Below, piece after piece: positions 15,871-24,938 of a stretch of DNA of 40,683 bases. Position 1 is the first letter of the stretch, and each line of letters starts with the position of its first letter. The notes beneath the pieces were generated by a model. It was not told the origin of the DNA, did no database searches, and was given only the letters and a program-made list of their open reading frames with translations. This DNA is from Clostridiales bacterium. GTDB lineage: Bacteria > Bacillota > Clostridia > Christensenellales > Aristaeellaceae. The position numbers were made by a program, and so were the translations under genes. Location of the stretch: assembly GCA_015056015.1 (NCBI GenBank), contig SVHD01000020.1, forward strand, positions 1-40,683, written 5' to 3'.

Positions 15871-16875
15871 TCAGAAATTGGATTCATCCGGCCTTCGTCC
15901 GCCTTTGAAATGCTTTTGCAATTTTGATATTTCCTTTTGCCGCTTGGCCCGTTCATTTCTGCCATCGCGCGTTTTGCGTTTGGCTTCTTTTTCCAATGCC
16001 AGATATTCATCCAGACGCGCCTGGGTAAGGCAGCCTTCACGAATCGCCTGCAGAACGGCACAGCCAGGTTCATGGGTATGGGTACAATCATGAAAACGGC
16101 ACCGTTCTGCCAATTCCGGAATGTCTGCAAATGTTTCCTGGACGCCTTCTTCGGCTTCCAATAGTCCCAATTCACGCATGCCGGGTGTATCAAGAATCCA
16201 GGCGCCGCCATCCAGACAGATCATTTGCCGATGCGTGGTGGTATGCCTTCCTTTGCTGTCATTTTCCCGGATACCATTCACATCCATGATTTCCTTGCCG
16301 GCCAGGGCGTTGACCAGTGTGGATTTGCCAACGCCGGAGGAGCCAAGAAATACCGATACGCTGCCAGGCGCCAGATAGCTGTGGATATTGTTCAGCCCCC
16401 ATCCGGTTGCCGCGCTGATGGGAATAATTCTGCAATCCCCCACCTCGGCCCGGGCAAGATCAACGTAAAGCCCGATTTCAGGGGCAAGATCGGCTTTTGT
16501 GATCACCACCGCATAATTTGCTCCGCTGGATCGTGCGGCCGCCAGATAGCGCCGCAAACGCTTTACATTGAAATCATGATTGGCAGACGTGAGAATGAAT
16601 ACAGTATCGAAATTGGCTGCAATCGCCTGCCCATGAGGATTCCAGGGATCATAGCGCTGGAAGTAACTTTTTCGCGGCAGCGTATGCAGAATCAGGCTAT
16701 CTCCCTGGGGATTCAATTGATATTCTACCAAATCACCGGCAGTCGGGAATTTTTCATCGCTGTCGTGAAGATAGCTTGATGATTTGAGTCTGGCAAAGAA
16801 CTCTCCATGGATTTCATTGAGCAACTGATATCTTTCCTTATGTACCGCAATGACACGGGCAATTGTTTCGTTCAA
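15871..16875 (-). CDS. rsgA: Ribosome small-subunit-dependent GTPase A
   Basis: RsgA is a late 30S assembly factor whose GTPase is stimulated by the ribosome. The 334-residue product shows an N-terminal OB-fold, a circularly permuted GTPase domain with the G4 motif TKAD before G1 (GSSGVGKSTLVNAL) and G3 (DTPGMRELG), and the zinc-binding knuckle CRFHDCTHTHEPGC. The basic C-terminal tail (KRKTRDGRNERAKRQKE) is longer than usual. The start is TTG at 16875, supported by AAAGGAGG 8 nt upstream. rnpB lies just downstream under its own promoter. Confidence 0.95.
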   Translation of the reverse strand: MNETIARVIAVHKERYQLLNEIHGEFFARLKSSSYLHDSDEKFPTAGDLVEYQLNPQGDSLILHTLPRKSYFQRYDPWNPHGQAIAANFDTVFILTSANHDFNVKRLRRYLAAARSSGANYAVVITKADLAPEIGLYVDLARAEVGDCRIIPISAATGWGLNNIHSYLAPGSVSVFLGSSGVGKSTLVNALAGKEIMDVNGIRENDSKGRHTTTHRQMICLDGGAWILDTPGMRELGLLEAEEGVQETFADIPELAERCRFHDCTHTHEPGCAVLQAIREGCLTQARLDEYLALEKEAKRKTRDGRNERAKRQKEISKLQKHFKGGRRPDESNF

Positions 16876-16923
16876 CTGGTTTTCCTCCTTTGATCATTCA
16901 AAAAATGACATGCTTTTTTGTAT

Positions 16924-16964
16924 GCAAAAAGCCCACAAAGCAGCCTTACGGCTGTCTGTGGGCC
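16924..16964 (-). terminator. Terminator between the zinc-ribbon gene and rsgA
   Basis: On the minus strand GCCCACA...CAGCC-GTAA-GGCTG...TGTGGGC forms a two-part stem followed by TTTTT. It lies 49 bp upstream of the rsgA start, so rsgA would need read-through or its own promoter. Confidence 0.8.
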
Positions 16965-17053
16965 AAATTGCTCAAACGCACGTCAGGTTACCGGAGAGGG
17001 CACTGCAAATAAACCGACACAAAATGCCGTTTCATTTACGCCCGGAGTATGAG
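16965..17053 (-). ncRNA. Candidate structured RNA upstream of rsgA
   Basis: The 273-bp gap between the zinc-ribbon gene and rsgA has no coding gene. A TATAAT lies at 17059-17054 on the minus strand, with a poor -35. Downstream, a long hairpin forms: an outer GGGC/GCCC pair (17043-17040 with 17001-16998) and an inner 14-position stem (17039-17026 with 17018-17005) with a few G-U pairs and one mismatch. It is followed by a G+C-rich linker and the terminator at 16964-16924. The arrangement suggests a short independent RNA or a leader controlling rsgA. I do not recognise an Rfam family. Confidence 0.4.
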
Positions 17054-17148
17054 ATTATACCAACAGAACCACCGAATCCATCATTTTCAACATAATCACA
17101 TTTCCCCTTTCACCTGTAAATTCTTTGAAACGCGGAGGAACGATCCGA

Positions 17149-17853
17149 TCAGACGATGATCAAAAGCCGTCCGCAGGTTTCACATTCCACAAATTCCCCG
17201 GCCTTCACCTTGCGGGATACCGCAGAAGGAAGGGACATATTGCATCCGCCGCACTGATCGCCAAAGAGCCGGGCCAGCGGAGGCACGCTATGCAATTTGA
17301 TGGTCTTATATTTTTCCATAAATTCGGGAGAAATCGGCTTGGCCTTTTCGGCAGCTGCGGCGCGCAGCACCTCCAGTTCCTTGCTCTTTTCCTTATATTC
17401 TTCGTCATAATCGACCTTCAGCTTATCAAATTCAGCCTTGGCCTTGGCAGCGCGAACCTTCACATCATGCTGCTGACGTTCCCGATCGCCGGCGTCCTTG
17501 CGAATCCGCTTGATTTCCTGCTCATAAGCATTCAGATTATTCTGGAAGCGCCGAACGTCGCTCAGGAATTGCTGCACGCTTTCGCTATCCTTGGGCGGAT
17601 CATTTTCCATCTTGCTTTGCAGGGAGCGCAGCTGTTCTTCGGTCATTTTAACCGCATCCTTCAGCGCTTCCAGCCGATCGGACATGGTGAAAACTTCGCC
17701 CTCGATCCGCTTCATAACATTCTGCTGTTCCAGCAGATAATCCCGATATTTCACCAGCTTCTGCCGGGTGGGAGAACGCTTGATGGAGGCTTCCATCTTA
17801 TCGGCTTCCACATCAGCCTGCTGATATTCCCATAAAAGGTGCAATTGATCCAT
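17149..17853 (-). CDS. Coiled-coil protein with C4-type zinc ribbon
   Basis: The 234-residue protein is mostly a long helical coiled coil (about residues 5-170, rich in Glu, Lys, Arg and Gln). It ends in a zinc ribbon with two CxxC pairs: QCGGCNMSLP and ECETCGRLL. This is the family annotated as C4-type zinc ribbon domain protein, often found beside nif3-like genes in Firmicutes and thought to bind nucleic acids; the exact role is unsettled. The ribosome binding site AAAGGAGGG is ideal. It lies 20 nt after the nif3-like gene in the same operon. Confidence 0.88.
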   Translation of the reverse strand: MDQLHLLWEYQQADVEADKMEASIKRSPTRQKLVKYRDYLLEQQNVMKRIEGEVFTMSDRLEALKDAVKMTEEQLRSLQSKMENDPPKDSESVQQFLSDVRRFQNNLNAYEQEIKRIRKDAGDRERQQHDVKVRAAKAKAEFDKLKVDYDEEYKEKSKELEVLRAAAAEKAKPISPEFMEKYKTIKLHSVPPLARLFGDQCGGCNMSLPSAVSRKVKAGEFVECETCGRLLIIV

Positions 17854-17873
17854 GGTATTTGCCCTCCTTTATT

Positions 17874-18641
17874 TTAAACGCCGCCAAAGGGCGCGCTTAG
17901 AGACGGATAAACCCGTACATTCCATTTTACACCATTAACCTCATTTTGTAAATAGGCGCACAATTCTGTTACAAGGGGCGCTTCCGTTCCCCAGTGTCCC
18001 CCATCCAATAAAACAAAATCATTCATAACGGCGCTCAAAGCATTATGATGGCGAACTTCGCCCGTCAGCAAGGCATCGGCGCCCAACTGCATGGCCTCCG
18101 CCCAGCCTTCATCATATGCGCCGCCGGCAATCGCCAGAGTAGAAATGATTTTATTCTCAGCGCCATAACAGCGCACAGGGAATTGCAGCTGCTTTTCTGC
18201 TTCTGCAGCCAATTCTCTGGCCGTAACAGGCGCAGGCAATTCGCCCAGAAACAGAAAGCCTTCCTGGCGAAGATTCTGTAGCTTCAGCATTCTGGCGCAG
18301 CAGGCGCTGCCGCTCCATTCTGTGCGATCAAGATTGGTATGCGCGCTGATCAGGGAAATATGGCTGCGGATCAATTCGCACAGAATTTTCGCTTCCGCAT
18401 CCTCTTCAACCAGATTCTTTCTGGCGTGGAATAAAAGCGGATGATGGGAAATAATCAATTCAGCGCCAATGCGCTTTGCTTCTTCCACCACATCCAGGGT
18501 AACATCCAGCGCAACCAGAATCTTGCTGACGGGAGCATTGTTTTTACCGACCAGCAGGCCTACGTTATCAAAAGCTTCCGCCGTATCAAAGGGCGCCAGC
18601 CGTTGAATGATTTCTTTAATATCAGCGACGGTTACCGACAC
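17874..18641 (-). CDS. Nif3-like dinuclear metal-centre protein
   Basis: The 255-residue protein matches the NIF3/YqfO family: ILVALDVTLDVVEEA, IISHHPLLFHARKNL (metal-binding histidines), ISAHTNLDRT and LLDGGHWGTEAPLV near the end. Family members form hexameric toroids with two metals per subunit; some have been tied to GTP cyclohydrolase-like activity, but the role is unresolved. The start is a GTG at 18641 with GAGGAGG 9 nt upstream. It overlaps the end of trmK by 20 nt, the same pairing as yqfN-yqfO in Bacillus. It lacks the middle PII-like insert found in the longer YqfO. Confidence 0.9.
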   Translation of the reverse strand: MSVTVADIKEIIQRLAPFDTAEAFDNVGLLVGKNNAPVSKILVALDVTLDVVEEAKRIGAELIISHHPLLFHARKNLVEEDAEAKILCELIRSHISLISAHTNLDRTEWSGSACCARMLKLQNLRQEGFLFLGELPAPVTARELAAEAEKQLQFPVRCYGAENKIISTLAIAGGAYDEGWAEAMQLGADALLTGEVRHHNALSAVMNDFVLLDGGHWGTEAPLVTELCAYLQNEVNGVKWNVRVYPSLSAPFGGV

Positions 18642-19281
18642 GCTTGTATTCCTCCTCAAGCCATTTCAGCTGCCTGGCTGCCGTTTCGGTGCGCTCGCAT
18701 TTGGTCACGCCAATCCGCCAGGCCAGGTATTCCGGATAATTCTCTTCCTCGGTTTCCATCAGCTGCGGCCCAAGGAAGAGGGCGCGGTCATCATATTGGA
18801 TAGCGCCGTATTCGGCGCGAAGCACCACATAAAAACGCCCGGCCGCATGAGCGATTTTTTCTTCCGTAATATGATAAGAAAGCTGCATCAGGGTTTTGCG
18901 AACCAGGGGCAATTGCGTATGGGCGGAAAGCACCAGCGTGGCTTTTGCCAGCCGATCCTTTCCCCTTTCCAGAATTTCCGAAAGGGTATGGCCGCCCATG
19001 CCAAGAATGGCGATCGCATCAGCGGGCCTTAAAAGGGCTTGCAGCCCATCGCCCACCTGAATATCGGCGCGGTCACTCAGCCCGTGAAGATTCAGCAGAC
19101 GCCTTGCCTTTTCAAGAGATTCTGCACTGATATCTGCCACGCACATTCTTTCGCATTTTCCGGTTGCAAGCAAAAAACAAGATAACCGCCCGTGATCAGC
19201 GCCAATATCGGCGCCGTATGCACAGGCGGGAAAAAGCGCGGATGCGCAAGATAAACGTTCGTCCAAAGATGGTAGTCGCAT
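18622..19281 (-). CDS. trmK: tRNA (adenine(22)-N1)-methyltransferase
   Basis: TrmK methylates N1 of adenine 22 in bacterial tRNAs. The 219-residue protein has a class I methyltransferase core with the SAM-binding motif GADIGADHGRLSCFL near residue 25, ADISAESLEKARR, then AIAILGMGGHTLSEIL. The C-terminus is helical (ETAARQLKWLEEEYKRV), typical of the family. Its ATG begins one base after the rpoD stop, so it is coupled to rpoD. It overlaps the following nif3-like gene. Confidence 0.93.
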   Translation of the reverse strand: MRLPSLDERLSCASALFPACAYGADIGADHGRLSCFLLATGKCERMCVADISAESLEKARRLLNLHGLSDRADIQVGDGLQALLRPADAIAILGMGGHTLSEILERGKDRLAKATLVLSAHTQLPLVRKTLMQLSYHITEEKIAHAAGRFYVVLRAEYGAIQYDDRALFLGPQLMETEEENYPEYLAWRIGVTKCERTETAARQLKWLEEEYKRVGNRR

Positions 19282-19282
19282 A

Positions 19283-20374
19283 TTAATCCAAATAGTCCTT
19301 CAATTTTTTGCTGCGGCTGGGATGGCGCAGCTTCCTCAGGGCCTTGGCTTCAATCTGACGGATGCGCTCACGGGTAACCTTAAATTCTTTGCCCACTTCT
19401 TCCAAAGTCCGCTGGTGCCCATCATCAAGACCAAAGCGCAGGCGCAGCACCTTTTCTTCTCTGGGGGTCAGGGTGTCCAGCACATCCCAGAGCTGCTCCT
19501 TCATCAGGGCATGGGAAGCGGCTTCGGCAGGGGCCGGCGCATTGTCATCCTCGATAAAATCGCCAAGATGACTATCTTCTTCTTCGCCGATGGGGGTTTC
19601 AAGGGATACGGGCTCCTGGGCGATCTTGATGATCTCCCGAACCTTGCCTTCACTGATGCCCATGGATTTGGCAATTTCATCGGGGGTGGGTTCACGGCCG
19701 TATTCCTGAAGGAGCTGACGGGAAACGCGGATCAGCTTATTAATCGTTTCTACCATATGAACCGGAATACGGATGGTACGCGCCTGATCGGCGATGGCGC
19801 GGGTAATGGCCTGGCGAATCCACCAGGTGGCGTAAGTGGAAAATTTATAGCCCTTACGGTAATCAAATTTTTCTACAGCCTTAATCAGGCCCAGATTGCC
19901 CTCCTGAATCAGATCCAGGAACAGCATGCCGCGGCCCACATAACGCTTGGCAATAGAAACCACCAGACGCAGGTTAGCTTCAGCCAGCTTTTTCTTGGCT
20001 TCTTCATCGCCCTGCTCCATCCGCTGTGCAATTTCGATTTCTTCGTCAGCGGTCAGCAGCGGAACCCTGCCGATTTCCTTCAGATACATGCGAACAGGGT
20101 CATCAATGCTGATGCCTTCGGGCATGGAAAGATCCAGATCTTCAGGCAAAGGCTCCACAGCGGGCTGGGGCGCGCTTTCGGCATCCCGGGTTACGGAAAC
20201 GCCAAGCGCCTCAAAAGTTTCCAAAATATTATCAAACTGTTCGGGATCAATTTCATAGGCGGATAACTTGGAAATGATTTCATCGTAAGTCAATACGCCT
20301 TTGCTTTTTCCCAGTTCGTAAAGTTCATTCAGCTTTGCCAGCTTCGCATCCATTTGCGTGCTCAATGGCTCCAC
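19283..20374 (-). CDS. rpoD: Primary sigma factor RpoD/SigA
   Basis: This is the housekeeping sigma factor that gives RNA polymerase promoter specificity. The 363-residue protein has region 1.1 ([20 protein letters not shown]), region 1.2 ([18 protein letters not shown]), region 2 ([17 protein letters not shown], then [18 protein letters not shown]) and region 4 ([20 protein letters not shown] and [19 protein letters not shown]). It is short, like other Firmicutes SigA proteins. The start is probably GTG at 20374; a TTG at 20365 with AGGAG 8 nt upstream is an alternative. It follows dnaG by 13 nt in the conserved primase-sigma operon. Confidence 0.97.
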   Translation of the reverse strand: MEPLSTQMDAKLAKLNELYELGKSKGVLTYDEIISKLSAYEIDPEQFDNILETFEALGVSVTRDAESAPQPAVEPLPEDLDLSMPEGISIDDPVRMYLKEIGRVPLLTADEEIEIAQRMEQGDEEAKKKLAEANLRLVVSIAKRYVGRGMLFLDLIQEGNLGLIKAVEKFDYRKGYKFSTYATWWIRQAITRAIADQARTIRIPVHMVETINKLIRVSRQLLQEYGREPTPDEIAKSMGISEGKVREIIKIAQEPVSLETPIGEEEDSHLGDFIEDDNAPAPAEAASHALMKEQLWDVLDTLTPREEKVLRLRFGLDDGHQRTLEEVGKEFKVTRERIRQIEAKALRKLRHPSRSKKLKDYLD

Positions 20375-20387
20375 TCCTCTCTTCCTC

Positions 20388-22148
20388 TCAGCGACCCTGC
20401 TGTTTCAAACGAGCCAATTCTTTCGAAAGCGCCGCAACCTCTTTGAGGGCATTACCCCGTTGCTCCGGGGATTGTGCCGTTTTCATCAATTCGGTCATGG
20501 CATTGATTTCTTGCTGCAATCGTTGTATCTGTAAGTTGCGCAGGCAATCCCATGCGATAACAGCGGCATTTTCTCTTTCGGAATCGGAAAGCATGGTGAA
20601 TGCCTCCCCTGCCGCCTGACGAATCGCATCTTCCTGTGCGTCATTCATAATTTCCGCCGGTGATTTTCCATCCAGCAGCTGCTGGGCGATCATATACAGC
20701 GTATGATCGGAAAAATCATCTGCTTTCACCATGCCGGACGGCAATTTCCCGGTTCCAAGCAGTGCCAGCAGCGTCTGCTCCGTCCGATAGCCTTCCGGAA
20801 AACGAACGCGCTTTGCAGATAAGTTTTCCCGTTTGGGCGGCTGATTATTCTGCTGCCCCATATTCTGGGGAGCGACGCCAATCTGCGCCAGCAATACTTC
20901 CCGGGAAAAACCGGTCTGCACGTGCAAAAGATCAAGATAATTTTCCAAATCCACCGGATCGCGTACCTTTTTTAGCAATTCAGCGCATGCCTTAGCGTAT
21001 TCTGTGCGCCCCTCCTGGGTTTCCAGATCATGCTTAAGGCGAAGCCGCTGCATCCGATAGGATACGGCACTCATGGGCTTCATGGCCTTGAATGCCTCCA
21101 GCCCGCGCTGCCGGATGAATTCATCCGGATCCAGCTTATCCGGGAAATACAATACTTTTGCGGGAATTGCTTCGCTTTCAAAAATGCTCAGGGCCCGTTC
21201 AATGGCCATTTGTCCCGCCTCATCCCCATCATAAGCCAGATGCACTTCGGGGGCATACCGCTTCAGCAGCCTTGCCTGCTCATTGGTAAGGGCTGTGCCC
21301 AGAGTTGCCACCGCGCCGGTCACGCCGGCCTGGGTGATCGCAACCACATCCATATACCCTTCCACCAATAAAACGCGCTTGAGATCCCTGATCTTGCGCA
21401 GGAGATTAATGGCATATACGCCCTTGCGTTTATTGAACACGGGGGTATCAGATGTATTGAGATACTTGGGTTTTGCATCCCCCATGGCGCGGCCGCCAAA
21501 GCCCAGCACATTTCCATGCTGATCGATAATGGGGAAAATTGCCCGGTTTCGGAACATGTCATAGGCGTGATCGCCTTTAACCACCGAAAGGCCTGCTTGT
21601 CCAAGTTCTTCCAGGGTGTAGCCCTTATCCTGAAGGAAACGCGTCAGATCATCCCATCGTTCGGATGATGCGCCCAAGCCGAATTTTCGGATGGTGCCGT
21701 CATCCAATCCTCTGGAATAAAGGTAGTCAAGAATTTTTTTTCCTTCAGCCTTCCAGAGCATATCATGATAGAATCTTGCAGCCTCCCGATTGGCGGCATG
21801 CATTCGTTCCCGCTGGCTGCGCTTGCGCTCATAATCCGGATCATCCGTAAGTTCCGGCATGGGAAGATGGATCCGATCGGCCAATAATTTGACGGCGTCA
21901 ATAAATGGCACCCGTTCCATCTCCATCACAAATTGCACCACATTGCCGCCGGCCTTGCAGCCGAAGCAATAGTAGAGATTCAGATCGGCATTCACGGAAA
22001 ATGACGCCGTCTTCTCATTGTGAAAAGGACACAGCCCCCAATAACGGCGGCCATCCTTTTTCAGGGTAAGATAACTGGAAACGACAGAAACGATATCCGT
22101 CCGGGCATATAGTTCATCCATCCATGCCGATGGAATCCTTCCCGCCAT
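20388..22148 (-). CDS. dnaG: DNA primase
   Basis: DnaG makes the RNA primers for Okazaki fragments. The 586-residue protein starts with the CHC2 zinc site ([13 protein letters not shown], then [15 protein letters not shown]). The RNA polymerase domain carries the conserved [20 protein letters not shown]. The TOPRIM domain shows [13 protein letters not shown] and [11 protein letters not shown]. The C-terminal 130 residues form the helicase-binding region, ending in a helical stretch. The ribosome binding site AAGGGAGGG is 9 nt before the ATG. The dnaG-rpoD-trmK-nif3 order is typical of Firmicutes. Confidence 0.97.
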   Translation of the reverse strand: MAGRIPSAWMDELYARTDIVSVVSSYLTLKKDGRRYWGLCPFHNEKTASFSVNADLNLYYCFGCKAGGNVVQFVMEMERVPFIDAVKLLADRIHLPMPELTDDPDYERKRSQRERMHAANREAARFYHDMLWKAEGKKILDYLYSRGLDDGTIRKFGLGASSERWDDLTRFLQDKGYTLEELGQAGLSVVKGDHAYDMFRNRAIFPIIDQHGNVLGFGGRAMGDAKPKYLNTSDTPVFNKRKGVYAINLLRKIRDLKRVLLVEGYMDVVAITQAGVTGAVATLGTALTNEQARLLKRYAPEVHLAYDGDEAGQMAIERALSIFESEAIPAKVLYFPDKLDPDEFIRQRGLEAFKAMKPMSAVSYRMQRLRLKHDLETQEGRTEYAKACAELLKKVRDPVDLENYLDLLHVQTGFSREVLLAQIGVAPQNMGQQNNQPPKRENLSAKRVRFPEGYRTEQTLLALLGTGKLPSGMVKADDFSDHTLYMIAQQLLDGKSPAEIMNDAQEDAIRQAAGEAFTMLSDSERENAAVIAWDCLRNLQIQRLQQEINAMTELMKTAQSPEQRGNALKEVAALSKELARLKQQGR

Positions 22149-22229
22149 TGAACCAGTCCCTCCCTTCGTACGTCGTTAGATTCGCGATCTTTGGCCAATT
22201 TCCTGCAAAAAATCTGAATTTTTGCAAGA

Positions 22230-23231
22230 TCAAATTACAGGGAACGATTCAGGCACGAAAATCTTCTGATAAGTGCGCAGGGCATACCGATCCGTCATGC
22301 AGGCAAGATAATCGGTAACTGCCCGCTCCGTTCCGTCACGATAGGAAATCTGCACATACTCCAGCGGCATTTCCCCCGGATGTTCCGAAAAATATTCAAA
22401 TAGCGCGGTAATAACATGGTCGCAGCGCATTTCTTCCCCTCTGCGCCAGTCATCCATATAAACCTTTTCAAACAGGAAGGCGCGCATTTCATCGCAGGCT
22501 TCCTGAATCCGGCTGCTCATTTTTACGTAGGGCTGATCCATGCTGTTTTCCACGATATCGCTGATCATGGTATTGATCCGCTGACCGTGGGTTTCTCCCA
22601 GGATCCGCAGCAATTCATGAGGAATTTCAAATTCTCTGAGAACGCCCGCCCGGATGGCGTCGTCAATATCGTGATTGATATAGGCAATTCTGTCTGCCCG
22701 GGCCACGCATTCCCCTTCCAGCGTCGCCGGCTTCAGCTTTCCGGAGTGATTGAGAATGCCGTCCCTTACTTCCCAGGTAAGATTCAGCCCTTCTCCGCCC
22801 TCCAGCGTTTCCACCATCCGAAGACTCTGCTCGTTATGACGAAATCCTCCCTGTGTCAATCGATCCAGTGATCTTTCGCCGCTGTGGCCAAAGGGGGTAT
22901 GGCCCAAATCGTGGCCAAGGGCGATGGCCTCCGCCAGATCTTCATTCAATCGCAGGGCCCGGGCCAGGGTTCTGGCCACCTGGGATACCTCCAGCGTATG
23001 GGTAAGCCGGGTGCGGAAATGATCCCCCTCCGGCGCGATAAAAACCTGGGTCTTGAATTTCAGGCGGCGAAAGCTTTTACAGTGAAGAATCCGGTCCCGA
23101 TCCCGCTGAAATTCCGTGCGCATGGAATCCGGGGTGATGGGATATTCCCGTCCCCTGGTATCGGCGCTGCAGACGGCATGAGCCGAAAGGAACAATCTTT
23201 CACGCTTTTCCAGTTCCTGACGAATGTTCAT
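22230..23231 (-). CDS. dgt: Deoxyguanosinetriphosphate triphosphohydrolase-like HD protein
   Basis: The 333-residue protein is a dGTPase-family HD phosphohydrolase, which splits dNTPs into nucleoside and triphosphate. Visible motifs are FRRLKFKTQVFIAPEGDHFRTRLTHTLEV (the first metal-binding His) and ALGHDLGHTPFGHSGE (the HD pair). ADRIAYINHDIDDAIRAG supplies the last metal-binding Asp. The start at 23231 (MNIRQELEKRE) has AAGGAGG 7 nt upstream; the longer frame has no such site. dgt upstream of dnaG is a common Clostridia arrangement. An 81-bp gap before dnaG holds a weak A/T hairpin. Gene name follows family usage; substrate range is not proven. Confidence 0.92.
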   Translation of the reverse strand: MNIRQELEKRERLFLSAHAVCSADTRGREYPITPDSMRTEFQRDRDRILHCKSFRRLKFKTQVFIAPEGDHFRTRLTHTLEVSQVARTLARALRLNEDLAEAIALGHDLGHTPFGHSGERSLDRLTQGGFRHNEQSLRMVETLEGGEGLNLTWEVRDGILNHSGKLKPATLEGECVARADRIAYINHDIDDAIRAGVLREFEIPHELLRILGETHGQRINTMISDIVENSMDQPYVKMSSRIQEACDEMRAFLFEKVYMDDWRRGEEMRCDHVITALFEYFSEHPGEMPLEYVQISYRDGTERAVTDYLACMTDRYALRTYQKIFVPESFPVI

Positions 23232-23303
23232 ACATCCGCCTCCTTCCCTTACTGTGTAATAATACAACGTCCCCACCGATAAATCCTTTTTTTCCGGTGA
23301 TAA

Positions 23304-23332
23304 TTGACACAGATTCTGGAATTGATTATCAT
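23304..23332 (+). promoter_or_regulatory. Sigma-A promoter of gatCAB
   Basis: A perfect TTGACA (23304-23309) and TATCAT (23327-23332) are 17 bp apart, 19 bp ahead of the gatC start codon. Confidence 0.75.
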
Positions 23333-23351
23333 AAGAACTGAGGTGATTGGG

Positions 23352-23627
23352 ATGAATCAGAAGAATTTCCTGCAGAAGCATACATTATTGCCGCCTGCGG
23401 ATGAACAGGCGCTTTCTGCAATGCTGGAAATGTTTCAGCTACTGGATGAAATTTCACCCGATGGCGCGGAAACGGAATCTGACTTCAGTCCTCTGCGCCC
23501 GGATATTCCCCAGGAAATGATAGCCCCCAATCAATTGTCATCCCATTTTTCTGTTTTTTCACCGGATGGCATTGAGATTCCCTGCATTCTGCCGCCCAAG
23601 GAGGAAAATGATCATGACCGTGCATGA
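23352..23627 (+). CDS. gatC: Divergent GatC subunit
   Basis: The 91-residue protein lies first in the operon before gatA and gatB, in the usual gatCAB order. Similarity to GatC is low but recognisable: an N-terminal helical half (EQALSAMLEMFQLLDEI), LRPDIPQE in the middle and DGIEIPCIL near the end, matching the GatC pattern DGxxxVPxI. GatC wraps around GatA and stabilises the GatA-GatB complex. GAGGTG lies 7 nt upstream of the ATG. The gene overlaps gatA by 14 nt. Assignment rests mainly on position and length. Confidence 0.7.
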   Translation: MNQKNFLQKHTLLPPADEQALSAMLEMFQLLDEISPDGAETESDFSPLRPDIPQEMIAPNQLSSHFSVFSPDGIEIPCILPPKEENDHDRA

Positions 23628-24936
23628 GGCCTGTCTGGCGCTGGCTGGAAATGTACCGGGGTATGCGGTCATTGATCGGATTCCGGAGGATACATTTTCA
23701 GCGAAAAGCGGTCCGCTTTCCGGTATTCCCTTTGCCGTCAAGAATAACATCTGCATAAAGGATTTTCGGCTTACCTGCGGATCCAAATTGCTGGAAAACT
23801 ATATTTCTCCGTATACCGCCACGGCTATCAAACAATTGATGGATGCCGGGGCGATTCCGGTATGCACGGCAAATCTGGATGAATTCGGGATGGGCTCTAC
23901 CGGGGAATACAGTGCCTTTGGAATTGTCGAAAATCCCGCTGCCCCCGGCTTTTGCACCGGCGGCTCTTCGTCCGGCTGTGCAGCACTGGTTGCTTCCGGC
24001 TGTGTGCCGCTGGCGATGGCATCCGATACCGGCGGCAGTGCCCGGCTTCCCGCAGCGCATTGCGGCGTGCTTGGATTGAAGCCCACTTACGGCGCTTATA
24101 GCCGCTTTGGCCTGACGGCATATGCATCCTCGCTGGAGCAAATCGGCATCATTAGCAGCGATATTTCTCTTATGCGCAAGGCGCACCGCTGCCTTTGTAC
24201 TGATAAAGATCCCCTGGATGCCACGCATCGGGGCTTACCTGCACATTCTGCCTCCTTTCACTTTGCCAATCAAAAAATCGCCATTTTAACCGACGGAACC
24301 GATAGGCTGGATTCTTCCGTTTCGGCTGCTTTATTATCTGCCCAGGAAACAATGAAGCATCTTGGGGCGTCATTTTGTTCCTGTACATTTGAGCGCGGGC
24401 ATCTGATCTCCCCCGCCTACTATGTGATTGCCTGTGCAGAGGCAAGCGCCAATCTGGCACGTTTTACCGGCCTGCTGACCGGCAGCGCGCACAATGATTC
24501 AGAATATACCGACTGGGAGCGCCTTTATTCCGCCAACCGGGCTTTGCTTGGCAAAGAAGTGCAAAAGAGAATCGCCCTGGGTGCATATGTACTCCGGGAA
24601 GGCGCCTATGAAAAATACTATCTCCGCGCGCTGCAGTACCGAAAGATGCTGACTGCCTGGTTTGAACGTCTGTTCCAGGATTGCGCGCTTCTTCTTCTGC
24701 CTGTAAGCAGCACGCCTGCGCCGGGAATAAGCGAAAAGCACGCGGATTCACTCTTTCATTACCATGAAGACCAATGGACGGCCTGCGCCAATCTGGCCGG
24801 TCTTCCCGCCGTTTCCGTTCCTTGGGGCAAAGATTCCCTTGGAAGGCCTGTGGCGATCCAATTGATCGCCCCTGCAGAGCACGACGAGGATTTATTGGAT
24901 GCTGCCGAAAAATTATTGGAAGCAAGGAAGAAATAA
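23614..24936 (+). CDS. gatA: GatA amidase subunit of tRNA-dependent amidotransferase
   Basis: GatA frees ammonia from glutamine for amidation of Glu-tRNA(Gln) or Asp-tRNA(Asn). The 440-residue protein carries the Ser-cisSer-Lys triad of amidase-signature enzymes: Lys43 (FAVKNNI), Ser118 (CTGGSSSG) and nucleophile Ser142 (SDTGGSARLPAAHCG). It is about 45 residues shorter than the Staphylococcus enzyme, mostly in the C-terminal half. AAGGAGG lies 9 nt before the ATG at 23614; an ATG two codons earlier is too close. It overlaps gatC and leads into gatB 2 nt after its stop. Confidence 0.92.
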   Translation: MTVHEACLALAGNVPGYAVIDRIPEDTFSAKSGPLSGIPFAVKNNICIKDFRLTCGSKLLENYISPYTATAIKQLMDAGAIPVCTANLDEFGMGSTGEYSAFGIVENPAAPGFCTGGSSSGCAALVASGCVPLAMASDTGGSARLPAAHCGVLGLKPTYGAYSRFGLTAYASSLEQIGIISSDISLMRKAHRCLCTDKDPLDATHRGLPAHSASFHFANQKIAILTDGTDRLDSSVSAALLSAQETMKHLGASFCSCTFERGHLISPAYYVIACAEASANLARFTGLLTGSAHNDSEYTDWERLYSANRALLGKEVQKRIALGAYVLREGAYEKYYLRALQYRKMLTAWFERLFQDCALLLLPVSSTPAPGISEKHADSLFHYHEDQWTACANLAGLPAVSVPWGKDSLGRPVAIQLIAPAEHDEDLLDAAEKLLEARKK

Positions 24937-24938
24937 TC

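Noticed and set aside
15590-16093. Plus-strand open frame overlapping rnpB and rsgA
   Set aside because: The sequence is explained by the RNase P RNA and the end of rsgA on the opposite strand.
19322-20266. Plus-strand open frame (314 codons) antisense to rpoD
   Set aside because: It mirrors the rpoD reading frame and has no recognisable domain or start signal.
22185-22215. A/T hairpin between dgt and dnaG as a terminator
   Set aside because: The stem is almost all A-T pairs, and no clear T run follows it on the minus strand, so it is too weak to call.
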